A stretch of DNA of 22,804 bases from Candidatus Nanopelagicales bacterium (GTDB lineage: Bacteria; Actinomycetota; Actinomycetes; S36-B12), in the NCBI GenBank assembly GCA_030836325.1, contig JAURQC010000097.1:1-22804 (forward strand), in the 5' to 3' direction. Below the pieces are notes generated by a model. That model was not told where the DNA came from, did not search any database, and saw only the letters and a list, made by a program, of their open reading frames with translations. This document shows, in pieces, positions 14,755 through 21,154 of the stretch. Position 1 is the first letter of the stretch. Each line of letters opens with the position of its first letter. A program made the position numbers and the translations under genes.

Positions 14755-15713
14755 CACCCTTCTACCTCCTCGACTGAAGACGGCCATTGGCCTGGATCGG
14801 GCACGAAGGTAACCGTGACTGTGTCTCCTGCAACGACAGCCTCCACAGCAACGCAGCGGCGCAGCGTTGAGTCAAGGGCGATTCGCGTGGAGAGACCTTC
14901 TAGTCGAACCACGAGGTGCGTAGCCGGATAGCTCGGGTCGTCGGACCAGACTCCAACCTCGATATCGCAGTGGCGAGCCCCGGGAAGGGTGAATGACACA
15001 AGAAAAGTGCCCGAGGAGTCTTCTGTGACCGAGGGACCGCAGAAATCGGCCGCGGGTGCAGCGAACTTGCGGGCCTTACCGCCACGAGCTCGCTTCACTG
15101 CCACTCCGAACAGCCGATCCTTCAGATCGCTTACGAGCTCTTGTGTCGAGCGACGGATGGACGTAGGCCAACCATCGGATTTGCGCGGCATGGGTGCCAC
15201 GAGAACACCTCGTATGTGCAGACCTGCAGCGCACCCTTGAGCCACCTCGATGGTGGCCACGTCGATCGCTCCGCTTTCTGGAGGCGTCGCGAGCAACCAC
15301 TCAATGCGACCCTCGGTGATTGCCTCCGACACCTGACCGAGCCGCGCCGCGAGTTCCGAATCTGGCGCCGATACGCGCAGTAGCGCCGAAAAAGTGCATG
15401 TGTCGGCGACAAGTTCAGGTACCGACGCACGAACGAGCACCACCGTGGAGTCTGTTCGCGATTGTGCGTACTCGAATGCAGCGATCAAGTAGGCGACTCT
15501 CTGTATCGAGCTCAATGCCCCGCTGAGGTCGTCGGAAAGACGACTTGCACCCGGCACACCAACCGCTGCCGCAACACTGTGGACGAGCTCGCGATCATCG
15601 AAGTCAGCGAGTTCGACGATGTGTGCCGACGGAATCGACGCTCGAGCCGAAGCCTCGACCCACGATGCGCCGCTCGGCGTTATCGAACTAGCGAGCAGTA
15701 CCGGATTCAACAC
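14754..15713 (-). CDS. ArsA-like protein with degraded P-loop and C-terminal HSP20-like domain
   Basis: This 319-residue protein corresponds by position and C-terminus to the ArsA-type ATPases found here in actinobacteria (Rv2184c-like). The last 80 or so residues (FTLPGARHCDIEVGVW to TLRRCVAVEAVVAGDTVTV and FVPDPGQWP) match the ArsA HSP20-like beta domain. The middle (VVLVRASVPE, LLATPPES, GLHIRGVLVAPMPR) keeps strand patterns of the ATPase fold. Where the P-loop GKGGVGKTT should be, residues 9-19 read SSITPSGASWV, with no Gly-Lys-Ser/Thr and no deviant Walker Lys. The protein should not hydrolyse ATP in the usual way. The GTG start at 15713 sits 1 nt after AAGGAG; TTG 15710 has better spacing. 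It overlaps the SRPBCC gene by 26 nt. Confidence 0.72.
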   Translation of the reverse strand: MLNPVLLASSITPSGASWVEASARASIPSAHIVELADFDDRELVHSVAAAVGVPGASRLSDDLSGALSSIQRVAYLIAAFEYAQSRTDSTVVLVRASVPELVADTCTFSALLRVSAPDSELAARLGQVSEAITEGRIEWLLATPPESGAIDVATIEVAQGCAAGLHIRGVLVAPMPRKSDGWPTSIRRSTQELVSDLKDRLFGVAVKRARGGKARKFAAPAADFCGPSVTEDSSGTFLVSFTLPGARHCDIEVGVWSDDPSYPATHLVVRLEGLSTRIALDSTLRRCVAVEAVVAGDTVTVTFVPDPGQWPSSVEEVEG

Positions 15714-16134
15714 GCTCCTTCAAACCCTTGAGAGCGGTATCGACGATCACCTTTTCCGCCTTTCGCTTGATCATCCCGAGCATGGGGATTTTGACGTCGA
15801 CGGCGAGGCGGTACAAGACGGTGGTTGAGTCACCCGCAGACGTGAGTCGATACATACCGTCCATGGCCGTGACCATGTCGCCTTTAGTGAGCTTCCACGT
15901 GACTTCAGTGTCACCTTTCCAGTCGTACTCAAGCTCGTAGTCGTCACGGATCGGACCGGAGTCCAGATGGAACCGTGCATCTGCCGGACGCCCATCGTCT
16001 TCGTAAACGCTCAGCACCTCCACCGAGGTGATGCCATCACTCCACTGTGGATACGCGGCAAGATCGGCGATGACCGCCATGATCTCCGCAGGCGAGGCGT
16101 TGATCTCGATGCTGGATTCGGTTTGGTCGGCCAT
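15688..16134 (-). CDS. SRPBCC (START-like) family protein
   Basis: This 148-residue protein has the polyketide cyclase/START-like fold, a beta barrel around a hydrophobic cavity that usually binds lipids or small hydrophobic molecules. The start ESSIEINASPAEIMAVIADLAAYPQWSDGI is the classic first strand plus two helices and P-x-W turn. The long last helix (MLGMIKRKAEKVIVDTALKGLKERVE, about residues 117-142) completes the domain. It corresponds to Rv2185c by family and position. The ATG at 16134 has no Shine-Dalgarno but has TAGCCT exactly 6 nt upstream, so it probably begins a leaderless operon with the ArsA-like protein, the His/Cys protein and possibly glucokinase. The ligand is unknown; the neighbouring acyl-CoA synthetase makes a lipid plausible. 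Confidence 0.88.
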   Translation of the reverse strand: MADQTESSIEINASPAEIMAVIADLAAYPQWSDGITSVEVLSVYEDDGRPADARFHLDSGPIRDDYELEYDWKGDTEVTWKLTKGDMVTAMDGMYRLTSAGDSTTVLYRLAVDVKIPMLGMIKRKAEKVIVDTALKGLKERVESGTAR

Positions 16135-16140
16135 AGGCGG

Positions 16141-16146
16141 AGGCTA
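16141..16146 (-). promoter_or_regulatory. Leaderless -10 element for the SRPBCC-ArsA-like operon
   Basis: TAGCCT reads on the minus strand 6 nt before ATG 16134, with no Shine-Dalgarno between. The same hexamer precedes two other starts in this window (20815 and 21185). It lies in the 22-nt gap after the phosphoesterase gene. Confidence 0.5.
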
Positions 16147-16156
16147 CCTTCTCAGC

Positions 16157-16936
16157 TCACAGATCGATGGCGAACGGGCGTTCGCGGCCATGAAAGTGAC
16201 CGACATTGATGCACTCGGTTCGCCCAATCCTGGTTCGTGCAGACAGGGGTTGGTGCACGTGGCCAAAGAAATGGAATCGGGGCTGATGGCGCTGGATGTA
16301 GTCGGTGATCGCCTCGGAGCCGATCTCGAAACGACGCGCGACGACGTCGTAGTTCAACAGCGCATCCTTCGCCGGGATGTGTGTGAAAAGAACGTCGACT
16401 GGACCGAGCGCCTCGAGTTTGGCTGCGTAGTCGACCGGGTCGATCTCATACGGAGTGCGCATCGGACTCTTCAGGCCTCCCCCGACGAATCCCCAACGCT
16501 GTCCGTCGACGTCGATTACTTCTGCGTCGACTATCCGATGACCTTCGCGCAGATACTCCGACCACAAAGCGGGGACGTCGACGTTGCCATAGGTCATCAG
16601 CGCGGGAGCGGGCATGGCGGCAAACAATTCCTCGTACTGCAGCCGAACCATCGATTCAAGAATGGTCCAGCGTTGGCCACGATCGGTAACCCCAATACCT
16701 GCCCAGGCAGCATCGGACAATGCACGCGCGTCGTCGAAGCGATTGGCAGTCCGAGCCTCGATGTACGCACGGGCATGGTCGGCACCGAACAGATCGGCGT
16801 AGATGCCGTGCTCGGGGTCGTCGTAATCCAAGAACAAGATCAGGTCACCGAGACACACGAAGACATCACACCCTTCGGCGGCGGATGCAAGCGCTCGACC
16901 CGCGCCATGAACATCGCTAACGATGTGAACGCGCAT
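16157..16936 (-). CDS. Calcineurin-like metallophosphoesterase
   Basis: This 259-residue binuclear metal phosphoesterase has the full ligand set: SDVHG (Asp8, His10), LGDL (Asp31), GNVD (Asn118), FTHIP (His186) and GHVHQP (His226, His228). There is no signal peptide, so it should act in the cytoplasm. Length and motif order fit the YfcE/DR1281-like broad class; the substrate (phosphodiester, nucleotide or phospholipid headgroup) cannot be assigned. The ATG at 16936 has TTGGAG 4 nt upstream, and its start overlaps the end of the second SRPBCC gene by 20 nt, so the two are cotranscribed and probably coupled. A phosphoesterase next to this acyl-CoA ligase is also, as I recall, found in Streptomyces. 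Confidence 0.9.
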   Translation of the reverse strand: MRVHIVSDVHGAGRALASAAEGCDVFVCLGDLILFLDYDDPEHGIYADLFGADHARAYIEARTANRFDDARALSDAAWAGIGVTDRGQRWTILESMVRLQYEELFAAMPAPALMTYGNVDVPALWSEYLREGHRIVDAEVIDVDGQRWGFVGGGLKSPMRTPYEIDPVDYAAKLEALGPVDVLFTHIPAKDALLNYDVVARRFEIGSEAITDYIQRHQPRFHFFGHVHQPLSARTRIGRTECINVGHFHGRERPFAIDL

Positions 16937-17327
16937 CAGTCTCCAACTCGTCCTTGACTGCCCAGATCACTTGCTTCCATGCCACGACGTGACGTTGTCG
17001 GATGGAAGCAACCTGTGCTTGGGCACGGCGAGTGTTACCGAACCGGCGCACTGTGCTGGCTGAGCCCGGAACCGTGGGGTCGGCTCGAAGGTAGTAGTGC
17101 ACGATCACGCCCGGATCGTGCTCCTCCAACCAGATTTCCGACGATCCCACGAGATCGCCAGCCACCGTCCAGCGCATGCCTTCCACACCCCGGTCCATGT
17201 AGACCTGCAAGGTCAGACCCGGCCACCACGTGGACCAACGTTCGGCAACCACAGCCGCCATTACGTCGCGACGGATCCGGACGAAGGATTCGTCAACGAT
17301 GTCGATGCTCGGGACGGGATCAGGCAC
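16917..17327 (-). CDS. SRPBCC-like (polyketide cyclase/dehydrase) protein
   Basis: This 136-residue protein is of the START-like/polyketide cyclase type, more diverged than the SRPBCC gene nearby. It shows the first strand and helix (VRIRRDVMAAVVAERWSTWWPGL), antiparallel strands (LQVYMDRGVEGMRWTVAG, SEIWLEEHDPGVIVHYYLRAD) and a long C-terminal helix (RQRHVVAWKQVIWAVKDELE). Actinobacterial relatives with the WWP and MDRG..G.RW pattern lie next to fadD15-type ligases as far as I recall. The start is GTG 17327 with no Shine-Dalgarno, and the codon sits inside a perfect 8-bp palindrome (17323-17341). It overlaps the phosphoesterase gene by 20 nt and is divergent from the acyl-CoA synthetase. Ligand unknown. 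Confidence 0.8.
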   Translation of the reverse strand: MPDPVPSIDIVDESFVRIRRDVMAAVVAERWSTWWPGLTLQVYMDRGVEGMRWTVAGDLVGSSEIWLEEHDPGVIVHYYLRADPTVPGSASTVRRFGNTRRAQAQVASIRQRHVVAWKQVIWAVKDELETDARSHR

Positions 17328-17341
17328 GCTCGTAGCGTGCC
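17323..17341. promoter_or_regulatory. Perfect 8-bp palindrome at the SRPBCC start codon
   Basis: GGCACGCT-CGT-AGCGTGCC is a perfect inverted repeat with a 3-nt centre. It covers the GTG start (17325-17327 on -) and lies in the divergent region before the acyl-CoA synthetase. It could be a repressor operator for both genes, or an mRNA hairpin hiding the start codon. No known operator was recognised. Confidence 0.5.
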
Positions 17342-17441
17342 ACGAATGCCTGTTGATGGCACAGGCCGGTGGGGCGTTCGGATGCTGAGTTCTACTCGCC
17401 CAAGTGCAGGTATTCGCGTACGGTGTTCGATATCACACTGA

Positions 17442-17455
17442 GCCGCCTCGGCGGC
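17442..17455 (+). other. Short GC-rich inverted repeat in the acyl-CoA synthetase leader
   Basis: GCCGCC-TC-GGCGGC lies 7 nt before the Shine-Dalgarno of the acyl-CoA synthetase gene (17463-17469). As RNA it would form a 5-6 bp GC stem just upstream of the ribosome site. The function is unknown, and a chance origin is possible in GC-rich DNA. Confidence 0.3.
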
Positions 17456-17476
17456 CCTGAGCGAGGGAGTAAGCGC

Positions 17477-19273
17477 GTGCTTAAGGAGTTCAGCGTTCCG
17501 GCCATGGTGTCGGCGCCCACGACGGGAAATCTCACCGATCACGTAGTAGAGAACGCCGAGAAGAATCCCAGCAAGGTGGTCTTCTCCCTCCAGCGTGGTG
17601 ATGCCTGGGTCGGCGTGACCGCGGCTCAGTTCCTCGACGACGTGAAAGCGATCGCCAAGGGCATCGTCGCCAGCGGTGTGGAGGCCGGTCAACGAATCGG
17701 CGTCATGTCACGCACGCGCTACGAGTGGACCCTCGTGGACTATGCGATCTGGTACGCCGGGGCAATCTCGGTTCCGATCTATGAGACATCGTCGGCTGAG
17801 CAGGTTGCCTGGAACCTGACCGACTCCGGCTCGGTGGCTCTGTTCGCAGAAAGCGCCAAGAACAAGGCGATCTTCGATCAGGTCGCACCTGAGGTTCCCG
17901 ATGTCACCCGCGTTTGGGTATTCGACAACGACGATCTCGAGTCGCTCAAGGCGGCCGGGGCCGATGTCAGCGACGACGAACTCGAGGCCCGCCGCGCCAC
18001 GGTCCAGCCGGACACCCTCGCGACGATCATCTACACCTCCGGTACTACCGGGCGGCCCAAGGGCTGCATGCTCACGCACAAGAACCTGATGTTCGAAGTC
18101 GAGAATGTCATTGCCGCACTCCGGGACGTTTTCCAGGCACCGGGATCCTCGACCCTGCTCTTCTTGCCCGTTGCCCACGTCTTCGGACGTCTCATCCAGC
18201 TCGGAGCCGTGCGGGCCCAAGCGCGCCTCGGCCACGCACCCGACGTCAAGCAACTCCTGCCCCTGCTACAGAGCTTCCAGCCGACGTTCGTCCTGGCCGT
18301 TCCCCGCGTTTTCGAGAAGATCTACAACTCCGCCCAGCAAAAGGCCGCGGCCGAGGGCAAGGGCAACATCTTCGACAAGGCGGCACATACCGCCATCGAG
18401 TACAGCGAATCCCTTGACGAGGGCGGCGCCGGGTTCGGGCTCAAACTCAAGCACGGGCTGTTCGACAAGCTCGTCTACAAAAAGCTACGCGCCGCCATGG
18501 GCGGCCAGGTCGAGTGGGCGGTCTCCGGTGGTGCACCGCTCGGCGCACGCCTGGGTCACTTCTTCCGTGGCATCGGCATCACGGTCCTCGAGGGCTACGG
18601 CCTCACGGAGACCTCCGCCGCCACCACGGTCTCGCGACCGGACGCGATCGAGGTGGGCGCCGTGGGTCAACCCTTCCCCGGTGCCAGCGTGAAGGTCGCC
18701 GACGACGGCGAGTTGTTGCTGGCCGGCGATCAGATCTTTGTTGGTTACTGGAACAACCCGACGGCCACCGCTGAGGTCCTCGAGCCCGACGGCTGGTTCC
18801 ATTCCGGCGACATCGGCGAGATTGACGATCGCGGCTACGTCCGAATCACCGGCCGCAAGAAGGAACTCATCGTCACCGCTGGTGGCAAGAACGTCGCGCC
18901 CGCCGTGCTTGAGGATCGGCTGCGCAGTCACGCCCTTGTCAGCCAGTGCATGGTGGTCGGCGACCAGAAGCCATTCGTGGCCGCCCTCGTGACCTTGGAT
19001 CCCGAGGCACTACCTATGTGGCTAAAAGTGCAGGGCAAGGACGAGAGTCTGACTGCGGCAGACCTCATGGCCGACGCTGAAGTTCTTGCCGAGATCCAAG
19101 GCGCCGTCGACGAAGCCAACAAGGCCGTCTCCAATGCCGAAGCCATCAAGAAGTTCGTGCTCGTGGCCGACGAATGGACCGAAGAAGGCGGCCAGATGAC
19201 TCCGTCGATGAAGCTCAAGCGCGGCGTCGTGCAGAAGGAATACGAAGCACAGATCGAAGAGATTTACGCCTAG
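17477..19273 (+). CDS. fadD15: Long-chain fatty-acid--CoA ligase (AMP-forming, FadD15-like)
   Basis: This 598-residue adenylate-forming enzyme (M. tuberculosis FadD15 is about 600) activates long-chain fatty acids to acyl-CoA through an acyl-AMP. Core motifs are YTSGTTGRPKG (186-196), the GYGLTETSA motif, YWNNPTATAEVL, DGWFHSGDIGEIDDRGYVRITGRKKELI with the hinge, and the C-terminal region with the catalytic Lys in TPSMKLKRG. The N-terminus KEFSVPAMVSAP and the VPIYETSSAEQV segment are typical of this FadD15 subgroup. The frame is open from 17369, but GTG 17477 has GAGGGAG 7 nt upstream and aligns with relatives, so it was preferred. It is divergent from the SRPBCC/phosphoesterase pair and convergent with the NlpC/P60 gene, separated by a stem-loop. 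Cytoplasmic or membrane-associated. Confidence 0.95.
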   Translation: MLKEFSVPAMVSAPTTGNLTDHVVENAEKNPSKVVFSLQRGDAWVGVTAAQFLDDVKAIAKGIVASGVEAGQRIGVMSRTRYEWTLVDYAIWYAGAISVPIYETSSAEQVAWNLTDSGSVALFAESAKNKAIFDQVAPEVPDVTRVWVFDNDDLESLKAAGADVSDDELEARRATVQPDTLATIIYTSGTTGRPKGCMLTHKNLMFEVENVIAALRDVFQAPGSSTLLFLPVAHVFGRLIQLGAVRAQARLGHAPDVKQLLPLLQSFQPTFVLAVPRVFEKIYNSAQQKAAAEGKGNIFDKAAHTAIEYSESLDEGGAGFGLKLKHGLFDKLVYKKLRAAMGGQVEWAVSGGAPLGARLGHFFRGIGITVLEGYGLTETSAATTVSRPDAIEVGAVGQPFPGASVKVADDGELLLAGDQIFVGYWNNPTATAEVLEPDGWFHSGDIGEIDDRGYVRITGRKKELIVTAGGKNVAPAVLEDRLRSHALVSQCMVVGDQKPFVAALVTLDPEALPMWLKVQGKDESLTAADLMADAEVLAEIQGAVDEANKAVSNAEAIKKFVLVADEWTEEGGQMTPSMKLKRGVVQKEYEAQIEEIYA

Positions 19274-19308
19274 GAAACCGCTTCGGCGCGATCCACTCAA
19301 CGCTACAA

Positions 19309-19346
19309 AGAAGGACCCCTGGAGAACTGCCTCCAGGGGTTCTTCT
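19309..19346. terminator. Bidirectional intrinsic terminator between fadD15-like and NlpC/P60 genes
   Basis: A 16-bp stem with one G-U pair (19309-19324 with 19331-19346) closes a 6-nt loop. The core is CCCCTGGAG/CTCCAGGGG, and the foot is purine-rich on one side and TTCTTCT on the other. There is no long U-run, as is usual in high-GC actinobacteria. It lies 36 nt after the ligase stop and 27 nt after the end of the convergent peptidase gene, so it could stop both transcripts. Confidence 0.85.
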
Positions 19347-19372
19347 CAATTACGAACAGGCGATGCGTTCGG

Positions 19373-20449
19373 CTAACTGATCACTCGTCCAATTCCGCTG
19401 AATCGCGATGAGTACCACGGGCCAAGGATGTTGGACACGACCACCCCGGTTCGTGGATTGGCGGCGTGCACCATCTTGCCGTTACCGATGTACATCCCCA
19501 CGTGGTGAGTACCCCGTCCGAAATAGAAGACAAGGTCGCCGGGCTGCGCCTGGCTCAGCGGCACCCGGCGCGTGACCGAGTACTGAGAACGGCTGTAGTG
19601 CGGCAGTGAGATCCCGGCTTGTCGCCATGCAGTCATGGTCAGCCCAGAGCAGTCGAAGGAGTTGGGGCCAGCAGCAGCTGCCACGTAGCGATCACCGACT
19701 TGGGCCAGGGCGTACTGCACGGCCTTGGCAGCACGGCCACTGCCTGTGAACCCTCCGCCGGCACTGGAGGACCCACCTCCGGAACCCGCGTTGAGTTGCT
19801 GGGCAGCCGCCGCGGCTGCTGCGCGCGCAGCCTCGCGCTCATCGCGCGCGAGTTGCGCGAGGCGTTGGCGCTCTTTCTCTTCAAGATTGCCCAGGATCCG
19901 CTCGGCTTCAGCAAGACGATCATCTGCCTCGCCCTTGGATTCCTTCATCCGGTCACGCAGATCTTTGGCGCGGGCTTCCTTGTCCAGCACTGCCGCCTCG
20001 GACTGCGCCAGGCGTAGCCGGGCCGTCGCAGTCTTACGAAGTGCTGAGGCTTGTCCGCGCTGGACTGCATCGAGTGCGGCCGCCTGGGCCAAGAACTCGT
20101 TGGGGTCCTCGCTTAGGAGCACCTGAAGGGACGTATCCAATCCCCCGGAGGTGTACGCGGCACGCGCGAGGTCGTCGACTGCACCCAAGATCTCGCGCAT
20201 CTCTCGACGTTCACGCTTGACTTTGGCCTTCAGGGAATCAAGTTGACGGCGCACGTCCTTGAGTTCGTTTCGAGACTCATTGAAGCGCTCAGTGGCAGAT
20301 TCGGCTTGCGCTTCCAGGTCCATGACCTGCATGCGCACCTGCTCCAGGTCGGGTGCCGCTTGAACGGGAGACACGATCGCACCGGACGCCACCAGCCCGG
20401 TGAGCGCCAACAGGATTCCCGCAGAACGGGTTCTCTGCCGGATTCGCAC
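19373..20449 (-). CDS. Secreted NlpC/P60 peptidoglycan endopeptidase with coiled-coil (RipA/RipC type)
   Basis: This 358-residue exported cell-wall hydrolase probably cleaves within peptidoglycan stem peptides during growth or division. A signal peptide (RIRQRTRSAGILLALTGLVASG, cleavage near VQA-A, residue 31) precedes a long charged coiled-coil (about 33-215). Next come an Ala run, a Gly/Ser linker (220-236) and the NlpC/P60 domain. Catalytic residues are Cys267 (SFDCSGLT), His316 (GTHHVGMYIGNG) and the third polar residue His328 (MVHAAN). The coiled-coil is the type that self-inhibits or binds FtsEX-like activators in relatives. GTG 20449 has AGGAGG 6 nt upstream. It matches Rv2190c in position. 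The 165-nt upstream gap holds a GTYACC direct repeat resembling an MtrA box. Confidence 0.94.
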   Translation of the reverse strand: MRIRQRTRSAGILLALTGLVASGAIVSPVQAAPDLEQVRMQVMDLEAQAESATERFNESRNELKDVRRQLDSLKAKVKRERREMREILGAVDDLARAAYTSGGLDTSLQVLLSEDPNEFLAQAAALDAVQRGQASALRKTATARLRLAQSEAAVLDKEARAKDLRDRMKESKGEADDRLAEAERILGNLEEKERQRLAQLARDEREAARAAAAAAAQQLNAGSGGGSSSAGGGFTGSGRAAKAVQYALAQVGDRYVAAAAGPNSFDCSGLTMTAWRQAGISLPHYSRSQYSVTRRVPLSQAQPGDLVFYFGRGTHHVGMYIGNGKMVHAANPRTGVVVSNILGPWYSSRFSGIGRVIS

Positions 20450-20556
20450 CTGCGGCCTCCTGCTACGTCGTTTTCGGCGTCGATGTCGGTCGTGGACTGC
20501 GCTCGCAATCGGTCTGACCTCTGTGTGACGTCATTCTCCCGTCACGGGTTCCCCAA

Positions 20557-20573
20557 GGTAACAGAATGGTGAC
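20557..20573 (-). promoter_or_regulatory. GTYACC direct repeat (possible MtrA box) upstream of the NlpC/P60 gene
   Basis: On the minus strand GTCACC-N5-GTTACC gives two direct half-sites 11 bp apart, about one helical turn. MtrA-type response regulators of actinobacteria bind direct repeats of GTnAC-like sites before cell-wall hydrolase genes, as I recall. The site is about 108 nt before the start codon. A TGACGTCA palindrome lies nearby at 20526-20533. Binding is inferred. Confidence 0.45.
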
Positions 20574-20614
20574 GACGCGCACCACGAGCGTCCCAGCCGT
20601 ATCCCAAACAGGTC

Positions 20615-20815
20615 TCAGCCAGCCCGGCGGTCACCGGGCACCAGCCGCAGGGGTGGAACGAGCCCCGAATCCGCGAGAACGTCGAGAGCGCGTGCGTGCT
20701 CACCGTCTATGGGCACCGGAGCCACGCTCGGATCAGGCGCCCCCAGCAAGACACTGACCACGCAATCTGAGCACGCCGGGCCCGCTACCTGGCAGGAACC
20801 ACAATCAATGACCAT
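20615..20815 (-). CDS. Small CxxC protein of unknown function (66 residues)
   Basis: This 66-residue protein of unknown function begins with two closely set Cys pairs, C5-x2-C8 and C15-x2-C18 (DCGSC and CSDC), a likely zinc or iron-sulfur site. A hydrophobic strand (VVSVLLG) and a C-terminal LDVLADSGLVPPLRL segment follow. I recall similar short proteins in many actinobacteria, always with the same Cys spacing and the GLVP.LR ending, none with an assigned role. The frame runs to 20845, but ATG 20815 is preferred because the Cys motif is then at the N-terminus and TAGCCT lies 7 nt upstream with no Shine-Dalgarno. Its promoter shares an 11-bp element and spacing with that of the exonuclease gene at 21185. 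Confidence 0.8.
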   Translation of the reverse strand: MVIDCGSCQVAGPACSDCVVSVLLGAPDPSVAPVPIDGEHARALDVLADSGLVPPLRLVPGDRRAG

Positions 20816-20822
20816 GGTCACG

Positions 20823-20844
20823 AGGCTATGAAGGGGGTCTGACA
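20823..20844 (-). promoter_or_regulatory. PafBC/RecA-NDp-like promoter of the small CxxC protein
   Basis: On the minus strand TGTCAG starts at 20844, exactly 16 nt before the -10 hexamer TAGCCT (20828-20823), which is 7 nt before ATG 20815. The LexA-independent damage promoter, as I recall it, is tTGTCRgtg-N8-TAnnnT, which has the same 16-nt interval. The core TGTCR and -10 fit; the gtg part does not fully match. Eleven bases (TGTCAGACCCC) are identical to the promoter at 21155. Confidence 0.6.
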
Positions 20845-20860
20845 CTCCGCCCTTCGCTCC

Positions 20861-21133
20861 TCACACTCCACCGTCTCCAGGACCCTCCTGGCTCGGACCC
20901 CCGAATTCTGGGCGCGGCACTATCTCGATGTGATCGCTGGCCGAACACCACCGGCAGCGGACGGCCTCGACGTCCTCTGAGAGCACGGTGCACTCCTCCA
21001 CCTCCACCTCACCGGCCAAGTTCGCATGCCAGTACTCCGACGTCCGCACGGTCCGTACGACATCGAAACGGGTCAGGTTGCCGCAGTGGCCGCACCTCAA
21101 GCGCGATGCATCATCGGGAAGGGTGAAAGTCAT
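20861..21133 (-). CDS. Small zinc-ribbon-like protein of unknown function (90 residues)
   Basis: This 90-residue protein of unknown function has two Cys pairs placed as in a zinc ribbon: C14-x2-C17 (RCGHCGN) and C60-x2-C63 (RCRWCSA). Between them the chain is beta-like and mixed (RFDVVRTVRTSEYWHANLAG, then EVEVEECTVL). It starts MTFTLPDD, as do the related actinobacterial proteins I recall. The Pro/Gly-rich tail is likely disordered. ATG 21133 has no Shine-Dalgarno; TAGGTT lies 7 nt upstream, so it is probably leaderless. The gene is divergent from the exonuclease/GIY-YIG gene across 51 nt and is followed after 45 nt by the other small Cys protein. Nucleic acid or protein binding is possible but not shown. 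Confidence 0.8.
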   Translation of the reverse strand: MTFTLPDDASRLRCGHCGNLTRFDVVRTVRTSEYWHANLAGEVEVEECTVLSEDVEAVRCRWCSASDHIEIVPRPEFGGPSQEGPGDGGV

Positions 21134-21140
21134 GCCCGAG

Positions 21141-21146
21141 AACCTA
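21141..21146 (-). promoter_or_regulatory. Leaderless -10 element for the zinc-ribbon-like protein
   Basis: TAGGTT reads on the minus strand 7 nt before ATG 21133 without a Shine-Dalgarno. No TGTC element stands 16 nt before it in this direction, so unlike its two neighbours this gene does not show the damage-type promoter. Confidence 0.45.
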
Positions 21147-21154
21147 CCGGGCGG

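Noticed and set aside
16028..16957. 309-residue open frame on + opposite the phosphoesterase gene
   Set aside because: It is antisense to a gene with all catalytic motifs, shows no recognisable family, and is the kind of long open frame expected opposite high-GC coding DNA.
20450..20614. Cyclic-di-AMP (ydaO-type) riboswitch before the NlpC/P60 gene
   Set aside because: Such riboswitches precede cell-wall hydrolase genes in actinobacteria, so I looked for one. The conserved core segments and pseudoknot arms are not present; only short unrelated stems are seen.
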